NCBI GenBank assembly: GCA_946185285.1
Contig: CAMHIS010000014.1
Coordinates: 1-45,387, forward strand
Source: an uncultured Prevotellaceae bacterium
Lineage (GTDB): Bacteria; Bacteroidota; Bacteroidia; Bacteroidales; Bacteroidaceae
Direction of reading: 5' to 3'
Length of the DNA: 45,387 nucleotides
The notes beneath the pieces were generated by a model that did no database searches, was not told the DNA's origin, and saw only the letters and a program-made list of their open reading frames with translations. Positions 1 through 8,004 of the stretch are shown piece by piece (the stretch's first letter is position 1; every line of letters begins with the position of its first letter). Position numbers and translations under genes: made by a program.

Positions 1-160
1 TGTCGTACAACAGTAAGACAAGTACTCATGCCATGGGGGTGCTGAGTAGTTACGCCCGGTGACTTTTGTGTGAAATAATCTTAATAATTGGAACGTGCAA
101 AGATAACCTATTGGAAAAAGATGTATATTTGCACATTGAAGACTAAAAATCATGATCCTT

Positions 161-1096
161 ATGAAGAACAATCTGTTGAGCGTGTTGTGTGTGCTGCTGA
201 CGGGGATGTTGCTCCTTTCGTGTGAGAAGCCCGTCATCGATGACACTGTGCCAAGTGAAACAACTGCAATGGGCAAGGTGACCATCCGGGTGGCGGATGT
301 TGAGGCGGGCTGGTCGGCCTCGACTACCCGTGCTCTGGTGAACGTTTCGGAGGTGTGTACCCGCCTGTGCTTTGCCGTCTACAAGGACGGTAGCCGCGTG
401 AAGAGCAAGAACCAGGCGAAGGGCGACAGTGACTTCGGGACGTTATCGCTGGAACTGGAGTCGGGTGACTATCAGATTCTGGTGCTCGCACATAGCGGCA
501 ATTCCAATCCTACGACGACAAATCCTGCTAAGATACAGTTCACCAATCCTGAGAGCTCTGGTGGCACGGGTTTCACTGATACCTTCTATTATTATGGTAA
601 CATGACCGTGACGGCTGGAAGTTCGAAGGTTGATATCAGCATGAAGCGCGCCACGTCGATGTTCCGTGTGGTGACTACGGACGTGAAGCCCGCCAACGTC
701 AAGAAGTTCCAATTCTACTATGAAGGCGGCAGCGGAACCCTTGATGCTACTACGGGCTACGGCTGCGTTAACTCCAAGCAGTCGGTGTTCGTCACTACTG
801 GTGATGAACTGACGGGAAAGACGCTGCAGTTCGATATGTTTACTTTCCTGCATTCCGAAAAAGGTACGCTGAACATCACCATGAAGGCGTTTAATGCCAA
901 TGAGGATATCGTCTACGAGAAGGAATTCGAGAACGTGAGTATGCAGCGCAACTGCATTACGCGCTACACGGGTAAGTACTTCGTTGCTGATTCGCCCGAC
1001 AAGCCCGACGAGCCCGAACCGGACCCTGAGGAGCCAAAGTCGATGGTGGTCATGGTTGACCCGGAGTGGGCAAATATCTTCGACTTCACCTTCTAA
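161..1096 (+). CDS. FimB/Mfa2-like fimbrial lipoprotein
   Basis: This 311-residue protein begins with a lipoprotein signal: a hydrophobic stretch ends in LLLSC, so Cys21 is the likely lipidated residue. The next segment (KVTIRVADVE, then STTRALVNVSEVCTRLCFAVYKD) is typical of the two-domain beta-sandwich Mfa2/FimB anchor subunits of Bacteroidales type V fimbriae. These sit in the outer membrane and anchor or terminate the fimbrial shaft. The tail has an acidic proline-rich linker (PDKPDEPEPDPEEP) and a short hydrophobic end. An in-frame ATG at 152 is also possible, but the one at 161 gives a cleaner signal peptide. A TATATTTG box lies at 124-131. No other fimbrial subunit genes are adjacent, so it may be an orphan. 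The family call rests on overall pattern, not on a catalytic motif. Confidence 0.62.
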   Translation: MKNNLLSVLCVLLTGMLLLSCEKPVIDDTVPSETTAMGKVTIRVADVEAGWSASTTRALVNVSEVCTRLCFAVYKDGSRVKSKNQAKGDSDFGTLSLELESGDYQILVLAHSGNSNPTTTNPAKIQFTNPESSGGTGFTDTFYYYGNMTVTAGSSKVDISMKRATSMFRVVTTDVKPANVKKFQFYYEGGSGTLDATTGYGCVNSKQSVFVTTGDELTGKTLQFDMFTFLHSEKGTLNITMKAFNANEDIVYEKEFENVSMQRNCITRYTGKYFVADSPDKPDEPEPDPEEPKSMVVMVDPEWANIFDFTF

Positions 1097-1180
1097 GCAT
1101 TAACAAGGTCAAGGTTGGCATACTTCTGTGAATTCTGTTTCATCATCTGCCTGCCAATTACCTTTTAATTGTTGAACGAG

Positions 1181-3457
1181 ATGGACAACAAGTCGTTGAC
1201 GAAAGTCGCCTTGCGCTATCGTGCCGTGTTTCTCGACACGGAGCGCACAGGCATTGACATGGAGTCTTCCGTCGCTTCCGTGCCGGTGATGGCATTCATC
1301 GCCCGGCTCGCTGAGAACGGGTTCTGCGTCAGCGAGGAACTGCTTCATGCGCTTCATACCGTGACGGCCGACAGGCTTGCTGAAATCACGGCGTGCGTCA
1401 ACGACGTGATGGGCGTGAACCTCAACTGGGCACCGCTTGTCAAGGGCTGGGACATTCCCACCAACGAGACGCTGCTTGACCATTTTGTAACTCTGCTTGC
1501 CAATTTCTTCGGCGAGGAAGCCGGGTTCAGGGGAACCACCCTGCCGTGCGGACACCTTATTCCGGAGGGAACATTCCCTTTGGAGCGCTATAATGGCTGT
1601 CCGTTCTGCGGCACACCGTTTAAGACTGCCGACTATGTCTACAAGGGCCAGGGCAGCAAACTGAAGGAACTGCGCCTGTTTACTGTCAGCGACATGGAGC
1701 ATGTGTTCAAAACGCTCCTGTCGTCGGCCACTCCCCTTGACGCCACCCAGAAGGACTCGCTGGAACTGCTGTTGCGCGAGTTCCCGCTGCCTGACGATGC
1801 CGGTATCAAGATGAAGGAGACGGCCATGCTGGTCGTCAGACTGCTGGTGGTGCAGGACAGGTGCGACGAGGCTTCGGCGCTGCTGAAAACGCCGACGGAC
1901 ATCCTCCGCTACCTTTGGTATGAGAAGACGGGCTATGTGCAGATTATTGAGCCAAGGACGCTTGTCGCCCATGCGCAAAAGCTGTACTCCCATATCTGGG
2001 GACCGCTTGACCGGGGTGCTGATGCTGCCGAGGAGATGAGGAAGAACTTGAGGCTGAAGTACAGTCGGAAGGCCTGTCTGCGTGTGGCACGGTGGTTGAA
2101 TGCCCTGCCGATGACTGCCCGACAGGCCGCCGAGAATATGAATCCCAAGCGCGGCATGTGGGTCCGGGCCATTCGTGCGCTGCGTCTGGCAGAATACGCT
2201 CATAAGAAAGGCTTCGACCGCCTGGCGGAGATTCTCGATGTGTTCTACAGGCAGGACTATACCACATGGCAGGGGCGCGTTGACAAGGCCCGCTCGGAGA
2301 ACGACGCCGACAAGACCTTGGCACTGCTGAAGGAGCGTCCGGGACTTTTTGCCCGCTGTCTGTTTGCATCCATGCTCCGTTTCGGCAGTGATAGGGTGCT
2401 GGCGGTTTTTGAGGATATTGCCGACAGCCTGCCCGCCCGTCTGCTGTTGTCGCTCGGCAACGGGGCTGAGGCTTACTTCAATACAAGGGAGTCGCGGCTG
2501 GCCAGGCCCATTACCGGTGTGGTCCGTCAAATCCAGCCCAACAAGCTGTTGGCATTGTATGATGACAATACCCGCACGTCGATGGCTGAAGCCGTGACCG
2601 ACCTCTACAAGACTTCTATGGCCAGGCGTTTCGCCGCCCAAGACACAGTGGCGAAGACCATCTTCATCGAGCCGGAGCTGTACCATATTCCCGTTAGTGT
2701 GGGCGACCGTTCGTCGACCATTCAGGATATGTCCTGTGCCCTGACGGGAACACGCTTCCCTGTAGCGGGCGATGCCGTCCGCCTGTTCCTCCAGTGGGGC
2801 CAGGGCTTGGAAGAGCAGAATCTCGACATGGACCTGAGCTGCCTTATCGCTCTGCCGGAAGCGCGGGTTGCGGAGTGCTCCTTCCGCTATCTGACCTGTG
2901 TGGGTGCGAAGCATTCTGGCGACATACGATCCATTCCCGACATGGTGGGCACTGCCGAGTATATCGAGCTGTCGTTGCCCGAGCTTGTGGCCGCCGGTGC
3001 CACATACGTCACCTTTACCTGCAATGCCTACTCCGTCGGCGCCCTTTCGCCCAATCTGGTAGTCGGGTGGATGGACTCTGCTTACGAGATGAAGGTCTCC
3101 GAAGACGACGGCGTGGCCTACGACCCGTCCTGCGTGCAGCACATGGTCCGTATCAGCGAGGGCAATCTCTCCAAGGGCTTGGTGTTTGGCGTGCTCGATG
3201 TGGCGAAGCGTGAGATTATATGGCTCGAGATGCCTTTCACAGCGCAGACCGTCAGCGGGGTCGACAGCAGTTCGGTAGAGGTCCTGCTCCACAGACTGGA
3301 GTCGAAGCTTACCGTGGGCGAACTCCTTGACATGAAAGCCAAGGCGCAGAATCTTACACGTGTGGAAAGTGCTGGAGAAGCCGATGAGGCCTATACCTAC
3401 GAGTGGGCTCTCAATCCGGCTGAGGTCACAAAACTGTTGGAAGCCTCTTCTGAATAA
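1181..3457 (+). CDS. RING-like / TerD-domain protein (MXAN_6230/SCO0854-type)
   Basis: This is a 758-residue cytoplasmic protein without a signal peptide. Near residues 123-143 it has a compact zinc-binding motif, CGH followed by NGCPFCG (C123, H125, C140, C143), resembling a minimal RING or zinc-ribbon finger. The C-terminal third carries TerD-family hallmarks: LDMDLSC, then KHSGD, EYIELSLPEL and a hydrophobic strand ending in NAYS. TerD domains occur in tellurite and chemical-stress systems and bind calcium in characterised cases. The arrangement matches what I know as the MXAN_6230/SCO0854 RING-domain family, whose function is unknown. The start at 1181 is preferred because the TTG at 1169 only adds MLNE. 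It follows the fimbrial-like gene by about 85 bp. No terA/terC partners are in the window. Confidence 0.6.
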   Translation: MDNKSLTKVALRYRAVFLDTERTGIDMESSVASVPVMAFIARLAENGFCVSEELLHALHTVTADRLAEITACVNDVMGVNLNWAPLVKGWDIPTNETLLDHFVTLLANFFGEEAGFRGTTLPCGHLIPEGTFPLERYNGCPFCGTPFKTADYVYKGQGSKLKELRLFTVSDMEHVFKTLLSSATPLDATQKDSLELLLREFPLPDDAGIKMKETAMLVVRLLVVQDRCDEASALLKTPTDILRYLWYEKTGYVQIIEPRTLVAHAQKLYSHIWGPLDRGADAAEEMRKNLRLKYSRKACLRVARWLNALPMTARQAAENMNPKRGMWVRAIRALRLAEYAHKKGFDRLAEILDVFYRQDYTTWQGRVDKARSENDADKTLALLKERPGLFARCLFASMLRFGSDRVLAVFEDIADSLPARLLLSLGNGAEAYFNTRESRLARPITGVVRQIQPNKLLALYDDNTRTSMAEAVTDLYKTSMARRFAAQDTVAKTIFIEPELYHIPVSVGDRSSTIQDMSCALTGTRFPVAGDAVRLFLQWGQGLEEQNLDMDLSCLIALPEARVAECSFRYLTCVGAKHSGDIRSIPDMVGTAEYIELSLPELVAAGATYVTFTCNAYSVGALSPNLVVGWMDSAYEMKVSEDDGVAYDPSCVQHMVRISEGNLSKGLVFGVLDVAKREIIWLEMPFTAQTVSGVDSSSVEVLLHRLESKLTVGELLDMKAKAQNLTRVESAGEADEAYTYEWALNPAEVTKLLEASSE

Positions 3458-3467
3458 GCGAAGCCGG

Positions 3468-3647
3468 TTATGGGTTGTACATGTCCTTACAGTAGAAGGC
3501 CATGATGTCGTCAAGCATACGCTTGGCCTCGACAGCGGGGCTGTCAGGGTCAAGCGCTATTGCCTGGATATAGCAGTTGATGGCTTCGTGCCACTGCTGC
3601 TGCTTGCGGTATTCGTTACCTTTCTGGTAATACTCGTCAGCGGTCAT
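3468..3647 (-). CDS. TPR-like 59-residue protein
   Basis: This small protein contains one clear tetratricopeptide-like helix pair: [20 protein letters not shown] followed by an [14 protein letters not shown] segment. TPR units mediate protein-protein contacts; a single unit suggests a minimal adaptor or a homo-oligomer. Its ATG overlaps the folD stop codon (ATGA at 3644-3647), so it is almost certainly translated by coupling from the folD message as the last gene of ffh>DUF559>folD. No signal peptide or cysteine motif is present. The partner is unknown. Confidence 0.7.
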   Translation of the reverse strand: MTADEYYQKGNEYRKQQQWHEAINCYIQAIALDPDSPAVEAKRMLDDIMAFYCKDMYNP

Positions 3648-4579
3648 TTGTAATACTCTTTCTTGCCGGCAGCCAAAGTGTTCTTCATCAGCGAGCAGAT
3701 GGTCATCGGACCTACGCCGCCGGGGACGGGCGTGATATAAGAGCACTTGGGAGCCACCTCGTCGAACTTCACGTCGCCGTTCAGCCGGAAACCGCTCTTG
3801 CGCGTAGCATCGGGTACGCGGGTGGTACCGACGTCGATGATGACGGCACCCTCCTTCACCATGTCGGCGGTGACGAAGTCGGGCTGGCCGATGGCGGCAA
3901 TGATGATGTCGGCCTCGCGGCACTCCTCCTTCAGCGTCTTCGAGCGCGAGTGGCAGACGGTGACCGTCGCATCGCCATACTGCTTCTGCATCATCAGCTG
4001 GGCCATAGGCTTGCCGACGATGTTGGAGCGGCCGAGTATGACGCACTTCTTGCCGCTTGTCTCGATGCCGTAGCGCTTCAGCAGCGTGATGATGCCGAGC
4101 GGCGTGGCCGAGATGAAGCAGGGCAGGCCGATGGCCATGCGACCCACGTTGATGGGATGGAATCCGTCGACGTCCTTGCGGTAGTCGATGGCCTCGATAA
4201 TCTTCTGCTCGTCAATGTGCTTCGGCAGGGGCAGCTGGACGATGAAACCGTCGACGTCGCCGTTCTTGTTCAGACGGTCAACGCAGGCCAGCAGTTCCTC
4301 CTCGGTCACATCGGCCTCATAGCGTATGAGTGTCGACTTGAAGCCGCAGGCCTCGCACGCGAGTACCTTATTCTTAACGTATGTCTCCGAGCCGCCGTCG
4401 TGACCCACCAGCACTGCGGCCAAGTGGGGCTGCTTGCCGCCCTGAGCCATTATCTCCTTCACTTCCTCGGCAATCTCGGCCTTGATTTGGGCAGCAGTAG
4501 CCTTACCGTCTATCAAGCCCACCCCCTGCCCCTCCCCAAGGGAGGGGTGTTTGGTTACTCCTTCTGCAGATTTATTCAT
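3644..4579 (-). CDS. folD: Bifunctional methylene-THF dehydrogenase / methenyl-THF cyclohydrolase
   Basis: FolD interconverts 5,10-methylene-THF and 10-formyl-THF using NAD(P), feeding purine and formyl-Met synthesis in the cytoplasm. The catalytic-domain motif SETYVKNK places Tyr67 and Lys71 at the active site, followed by [10 protein letters not shown] and [11 protein letters not shown]. The Rossmann segment is [13 protein letters not shown], and the C-terminal [10 protein letters not shown] signature is complete. The protein is 311 residues, about 20 longer than usual. The surplus is at the N-terminus and includes [11 protein letters not shown], which is the translation of the palindromic repeat at 4516-4559. 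The start overlaps the end of the upstream DUF559 gene by 8 bp, indicating coupling. Activity is probably intact because the extension lies before the family's normal first strand. Confidence 0.95.
   Translation of the reverse strand: MNKSAEGVTKHPSLGEGQGVGLIDGKATAAQIKAEIAEEVKEIMAQGGKQPHLAAVLVGHDGGSETYVKNKVLACEACGFKSTLIRYEADVTEEELLACVDRLNKNGDVDGFIVQLPLPKHIDEQKIIEAIDYRKDVDGFHPINVGRMAIGLPCFISATPLGIITLLKRYGIETSGKKCVILGRSNIVGKPMAQLMMQKQYGDATVTVCHSRSKTLKEECREADIIIAAIGQPDFVTADMVKEGAVIIDVGTTRVPDATRKSGFRLNGDVKFDEVAPKCSYITPVPGGVGPMTICSLMKNTLAAGKKEYYK
4516..4559 (+). repeat. GC-rich palindromic repeat, copy A
   Basis: The core is CCCCTCCC-CAA-GGGAGGGG, an 8-bp perfect stem with a 3-nt loop, preceded by CCCACCCCCTG and followed by TGTTTGGTTACT. 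It lies inside the 5' end of folD and encodes [11 protein letters not shown] on the minus strand. It is related to copies at 4961-5000, 36177-36219 and 36262-36300. Copies A and B are in inverted orientation and bracket the DUF559 gene. Confidence 0.85.
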
Positions 4580-4946
4580 CGTCTATTACTTTTGAAATGG
4601 TTTCCAATACGTTATCAATATCACTTAGCACCTCTTCGTTTGAGAATCTTAGAACCCGGAAGCCTTGCCCGGCAAGTTCCGCCGCTCGCTCCGCATCCCT
4701 TTGAGGTTGTTCCCCATCAAGATGATAACCACCGTCTATTTCTATCACAAGTTGCTTGGCAAGACACACAAAATCCGGTATATAGTCCATCAGGACATGC
4801 TGTCGACGGAAATGCGCTCCCATCCTGCCTCCCTTGAGATACTCCCACAGTACCCGCTCTGCCTCAGTCGGATTATTCCGGTTCTCACGCGCATATTCTT
4901 CCAGCAGTGTATAGTTCGAAGCAGCAGTCTGGTACTTATGTCTCAT
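4572..4946 (-). CDS. DUF559 endonuclease-like protein
   Basis: This 124-residue protein has the DUF559 layout: an N-terminal [13 protein letters not shown] helix, [15 protein letters not shown], then [10 protein letters not shown] and a C-terminal [12 protein letters not shown]. The D58...E69-x-D71 arrangement with His75 is the PD-(D/E)xK-type nuclease core shared with Vsr mismatch endonucleases. DUF559 proteins are common in Bacteroidetes but their substrate is not established. Here it sits between ffh and folD, bracketed by inverted palindromic repeats, in an operon otherwise made of housekeeping genes. It has 8 bp of overlap with folD and a 9-bp gap to ffh. That placement suggests an insertion, possibly a repeat-associated cargo gene. 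Confidence 0.82.
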   Translation of the reverse strand: MRHKYQTAASNYTLLEEYARENRNNPTEAERVLWEYLKGGRMGAHFRRQHVLMDYIPDFVCLAKQLVIEIDGGYHLDGEQPQRDAERAAELAGQGFRVLRFSNEEVLSDIDNVLETISKVIDDE

Positions 4947-4954
4947 CGCTTAAA

Positions 4955-6322
4955 CTATTTAAGCCCCCCTCCCTTGGGGAGGGGTAGGGGGTGGGCCTTC
5001 ATTGCACTGGCCATCTGAGCCATCTTCGACGAGCCCATGCCCGAGACCATCTTCATCATCTTGCGCGTCTGGTCGAACTGCTTCATCAGTCGGTTCACGT
5101 CCTCAATCTTCGTACCCGAGCCACGGGCAATGCGCAGCCGACGGCTTTGGTTGATGATGTCGGGATTCTGGCGCTCCTTCGGCGTCATCGAGTTGATGAT
5201 AGCCTCAATACCCTTGAATGCATTATCGTCGATGTCGAGGTCCTTAATCTGCTTGCCCACACCGGGAATCATCGATGCCAGTTCCTTGATGTTACCCATC
5301 TTCTTGATTTGCTGAATCTGACCCATGAAGTCCTCGAAGTCGAACTTGTTCTTGCGGATTTTCTTCTCCAGTTTCTTGGCCTCCTCCTCGTCGAACTGCA
5401 TCTGGGCACGCTCCACGAGTGACACCACATCGCCCATGCCGAGGATACGGTCGGCCATACGCTCGGGGTGGAACACGTCGATGGCCTCCATCTTCTCGCC
5501 GGTACCCACAAATTTAATGGGCTTGGTGACGACAGTACGTATCGAGAGGGCAGCACCGCCACGGGTGTCGCCGTCGAGCTTCGTCAGCACCACACCGTCG
5601 AAGTCCAGGCGGTCGTTGAACTCCTTGGCCGTGTTCACGGCATCCTGACCGGTCATCGCGTCGACCACGAACAGCGTCTCGTCGGGGTTGATGGCCTGCT
5701 TCACGCGGCTTATCTCGTCCATCATCTCCTCGTCGATGGCCAGTCGGCCGGCAGTATCGACGATGACCACGTTGTACGATTCCTGCTTGGCCTTGCGAAT
5801 GGCGTTCTGGGCAATCTCAACGACGTTCTTATTGCCTTCCTCGGTATAGACATCGCAACCGACGGTCTGGCCGACCACCTTCAACTGCTCGATGGCAGCG
5901 GGGCGGTAGACGTCGCAGGCCACCAGCAACGGGTTCTTGTGCTGGCGCGTCTTCAGCATGTTGGCCAGCTTGCCGCTGAACGTCGTCTTACCCGAACCTT
6001 GCAGACCTGACATCAGGATGATGGCGGGACGGTTCTGCAGATTCAGCTCCGCAGCCTTGCCGCCCATCAGCTCCGTCAGTTCGTCGTGAACAATCTTCAC
6101 CATCAGCTGGCTGGGCTTCACGGCAGTCAGCACGTTCATACCCATCGCCTTCTGCTTCACGGTGTCGGTAAACGACTTGGCCACCTTGTAGTTCACGTCG
6201 GCGTCGAGCAGCGCGCGGCGCACGTCCTTCAAAGTCTCAGCAACGTTAATCTCGGTGATTTTCCCCTCACCCTTCAGTATCTTGAACGAGCGTTCAAGTC
6301 TCTCTGATAAATTCTCAAACAT
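4955..6322 (-). CDS. ffh: Signal recognition particle GTPase Ffh (SRP54)
   Basis: Ffh binds SRP RNA and nascent signal sequences and delivers ribosomes to FtsY at the inner membrane. The 455-residue protein has the N domain (residues 1-95), the G1 loop GLQGSGKTTFSGKL with GSGKT at 109-113, DTAGR, TKLDGD as the base-specificity loop, and a methionine-rich M domain with IARGSGT and MKMVSGMGSSKMAQM. The last dozen residues ([13 protein letters not shown]) are the translation of repeat copy B rather than native Ffh sequence. The gene heads a four-gene minus-strand operon with folD, and its promoter is at 6369-6400. Confidence 0.97.
   Translation of the reverse strand: MFENLSERLERSFKILKGEGKITEINVAETLKDVRRALLDADVNYKVAKSFTDTVKQKAMGMNVLTAVKPSQLMVKIVHDELTELMGGKAAELNLQNRPAIILMSGLQGSGKTTFSGKLANMLKTRQHKNPLLVACDVYRPAAIEQLKVVGQTVGCDVYTEEGNKNVVEIAQNAIRKAKQESYNVVIVDTAGRLAIDEEMMDEISRVKQAINPDETLFVVDAMTGQDAVNTAKEFNDRLDFDGVVLTKLDGDTRGGAALSIRTVVTKPIKFVGTGEKMEAIDVFHPERMADRILGMGDVVSLVERAQMQFDEEEAKKLEKKIRKNKFDFEDFMGQIQQIKKMGNIKELASMIPGVGKQIKDLDIDDNAFKGIEAIINSMTPKERQNPDIINQSRRLRIARGSGTKIEDVNRLMKQFDQTRKMMKMVSGMGSSKMAQMASAMKAHPLPLPKGGGLK
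4961..5000 (-). repeat. GC-rich palindromic repeat, copy B
   Basis: On the minus strand this reads CCCACCCCCTACCCCTCCCC followed by AAGGGAGGGGGG, so it is copy A in inverted orientation with the same hairpin. It forms the last coding part of ffh, giving the HPLPLPKGG residues, and ends near the ffh stop codon. Confidence 0.85.
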
Positions 6323-6368
6323 CTTTATTATTTACGATTTACAGATTTTCGATTTTCGATTTAGGGTG

Positions 6369-6400
6369 CAAAGGTACGAATAAAAAACGAGACCCACAAA
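6369..6400 (-). promoter_or_regulatory. ffh promoter (Bacteroidetes sigma-ABfr type)
   Basis: The minus strand shows TTTG (6397-6400), a 20-bp spacer and TACCTTTG (6369-6376), matching the -33/-7 consensus. The -33 box falls in the loop of the terminator hairpin of the preceding gene. The leader to the ffh ATG is AT-rich with repeated ATCGAAA units. Confidence 0.8.
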
Positions 6401-6417
6401 CATTGGGTCTCGTTTTT
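6382..6417 (-). terminator. Bidirectional intrinsic terminator
   Basis: A perfect 9-bp stem (CGAGACCCA / TGGGTCTCG, 6388-6412) with a 7-nt loop is flanked by A6 on one side and T5 on the other. It ends the minus-strand gene at 6438-7244; the U-tract on that strand is GTTTTTTATT. Confidence 0.88.
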
Positions 6418-6437
6418 ATGTGTTTTTAGCGTCTTCG

Positions 6438-7244
6438 TTACTTCACGGTCACTTTCTCGCCGCCGATGATATAGATACCGGCGGGCAGGTTCGCCTTTGC
6501 ATTGGCGGCCTTCACCTGCTTACGTACCAGGTGTCCCTTCAAGTCGTAGACGTCAGTCAGGGCATTGCTTGCCTTCTGTACCTTTATGCCTGTAATCTCT
6601 GAGAGACTGCCTACGTGCTTGATTTCCAGCGAGGTGGCTGTTGCTGACTGTGACTCCCAGCTGAAACCGCAGCATGTGGGACGGAAAGCTTGTTCGGCGG
6701 TAGTGCGCAGCAGCACGCTCTCCAGAACCTCGACGTTCTGCTTGGCAGGAATGCCGTAGAGGCCGTCCACGCGGCGCATGTCCCAGCTACTGCTGAACGT
6801 CACCTCGTTACCATTGTTGTCGATCATGCGCACGGTATTGATATCTGTGCTGAAGTCTGTGGCGTCGGTATTCTTCACGCGCAGATACTTGGCCGTCGGC
6901 GAGAAGATGAGATAAGGCATACCAGCCTGGATACCCTCATTCGTGCAATCAACGAAGTAGAGACAGAGGGTGCTACCCTCCTGACGGATGGTTGCCAACC
7001 GCTCAATCCTGATGCCGGGAACGGCCTCGGCCATCTGGTCGCCATTGAGCGTCATGGGCATACACAGTGTGTTGTAACCAGCAAACAGATAGCGGCTTAC
7101 TTGAACCGTCTGGTCAGCATTTTCCACCAGCTTGACGTTCATTGACGTCGTCTCAGCCGACAGGTTTACTACTTTTTTCTGGGCGAGTGCGTTCTGACTG
7201 CCCATGACGGCCATAGCCGCCAGAATGAGTACGAAATGCTTCAT
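6438..7244 (-). CDS. Secreted protein with C-terminal sorting-like domain
   Basis: This 268-residue protein starts with a type I signal peptide (residues 1-21, ending ALA before QKK). The body (LFAGYNTLCMPMTLNGDQ, YLIFSPTAK, WDMRRVDGLYGIPAK) resembles uncharacterised secreted Prevotella proteins. The last 40 residues (VYDLKGHLVRKQV, LPAGIYIIGGEKVTVK) look like a T9SS-type or Por-secretion C-terminal domain: a short beta-sandwich ending in GxYIIxGxKVxVK. That would place it on the surface or outside the cell if a type IX secretion system is present. It is a single-gene unit with its own promoter and terminator. Function is not recognisable. Confidence 0.7.
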   Translation of the reverse strand: MKHFVLILAAMAVMGSQNALAQKKVVNLSAETTSMNVKLVENADQTVQVSRYLFAGYNTLCMPMTLNGDQMAEAVPGIRIERLATIRQEGSTLCLYFVDCTNEGIQAGMPYLIFSPTAKYLRVKNTDATDFSTDINTVRMIDNNGNEVTFSSSWDMRRVDGLYGIPAKQNVEVLESVLLRTTAEQAFRPTCCGFSWESQSATATSLEIKHVGSLSEITGIKVQKASNALTDVYDLKGHLVRKQVKAANAKANLPAGIYIIGGEKVTVK

Positions 7245-7282
7245 AGTCTTATTGTTTTATGGGTTTGTTCGCATTTTGGCCA

Positions 7283-7314
7283 CAAAGATACGAATTATTT
7301 TTCAAACACCGAAA
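7283..7314 (-). promoter_or_regulatory. Promoter of the secreted-protein gene
   Basis: The minus strand shows TATCTTTG (7283-7290), about 40 bp before the ATG at 7244, with a near-consensus TTTC at 7311-7314 as a weak -33 box. Confidence 0.65.
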
Positions 7315-7325
7315 CTTTTGTGACA

Positions 7326-7880
7326 TTATTTTGCAGAAAATTCACAACCACAGTATAGCTGGTTGTAGAAACCGTACTCACGCAGCAGTTGGTTGCGCCG
7401 CTCCTGTAATCCGCCCTTGCGCCAGTTCCGTGCCCAGAACGTGGTGCCGGGTACTGTCGCTTCGGCCTTACGGCCAGCCTGCTCAATCTGTTCCAGACTC
7501 TTCCAACGGCTGGAGGCCAGGGTGGTGGCAAACACCTCAATGCCCAGCTCCTTGGCCTTTCGCGCTGCCGCCGTCAGACGTAGTGTGAAGCATTGCTGAC
7601 ACCGGAGTCCCCGTTCGGGCTGGTCCTCCAGTCCGCAGACGCTCTCCAGCCATCCTTCGTGGTCGTAGTCGCCGTCAATCCACTTGATACCCAGCCCTTC
7701 GGCGTGCCGTTTGCTCTCGTTCTTTCGAATCTCGTATTCCTCGCGGGGCCAGATGTTCGGGTTGTAGTAGAATATGGTGGGTCGCACGCCATTGGCCATC
7801 AGCCACTCTACGATGGCCGACGAGCATGGGGCGCAGCAGGCGTGCAGCAGCACCTCCGTTAGTCCTTCGGGTTTGTCCAT
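7326..7880 (-). CDS. queH: Epoxyqueuosine reductase QueH
   Basis: QueH performs the last step of queuosine synthesis, reducing epoxyqueuosine to queuosine at the wobble base of GUN tRNAs; it is the non-orthologous substitute for cobalamin-dependent QueG. The 184-residue protein has the diagnostic HACCAPCSS near the N-terminus (C15, C16, C19), then CQQC (C94, C97) and the terminal CGCEFS (C177, C179), the cysteines expected for iron-sulfur and metal sites. FYYNPNIWPREEYEIRK is also family-typical. It is transcribed alone and divergently from the AmmeMemoRadiSam operon. The length is normal and no key cysteine is missing. Confidence 0.93.
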   Translation of the reverse strand: MDKPEGLTEVLLHACCAPCSSAIVEWLMANGVRPTIFYYNPNIWPREEYEIRKNESKRHAEGLGIKWIDGDYDHEGWLESVCGLEDQPERGLRCQQCFTLRLTAAARKAKELGIEVFATTLASSRWKSLEQIEQAGRKAEATVPGTTFWARNWRKGGLQERRNQLLREYGFYNQLYCGCEFSAK

Positions 7881-7899
7881 AGTTGTCTGTTCGAAAGTG

Positions 7900-7931
7900 C
7901 AAAGTTAGTCAAAAAAGCCGAAAGCTCCAAA
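7900..7931 (-). promoter_or_regulatory. queH promoter
   Basis: The minus strand has TTTG (7928-7931), a 20-bp spacer and TAACTTTG (7900-7907). The leader before the ATG at 7880 is about 15 nt. No preQ1 riboswitch fits in so short a leader. Confidence 0.8.
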
Positions 7932-7946
7932 CTTTTTATCCGATTA

Positions 7947-7978
7947 TTTGGTGGTGCGGACTTTTATGCCTACCTTTG
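7947..7978 (+). promoter_or_regulatory. AmmeMemoRadiSam operon promoter
   Basis: TTTG (7947-7950), a 20-bp spacer and TACCTTTG (7971-7978) match consensus. Transcription should start near 7984, which excludes a translation start at the upstream GTG (7948). Confidence 0.82.
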
Positions 7979-8004
7979 CAAGCAGTCAAGAAATGTATGG
8001 CAAC

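Noticed and set aside
1..150. Gene fragment or RNA gene at the left edge
   Set aside because: All frames have early stops, and no tRNA-like structure or recognisable protein end could be supported.
1109..3553. Very long minus-strand reading frame (814 codons) opposite the RING-TerD gene
   Set aside because: It is rich in Arg, His and Gln as expected for an antisense shadow of a GC-rich gene, and has no recognisable domain. The plus strand carries clear zinc-finger and TerD motifs.
7948..8004. Upstream GTG start for the Memo-AMMECR1 protein
   Set aside because: It overlaps the promoter (-33 TTTG at 7947-7950, -7 box at 7971-7978) and would not be in the message.
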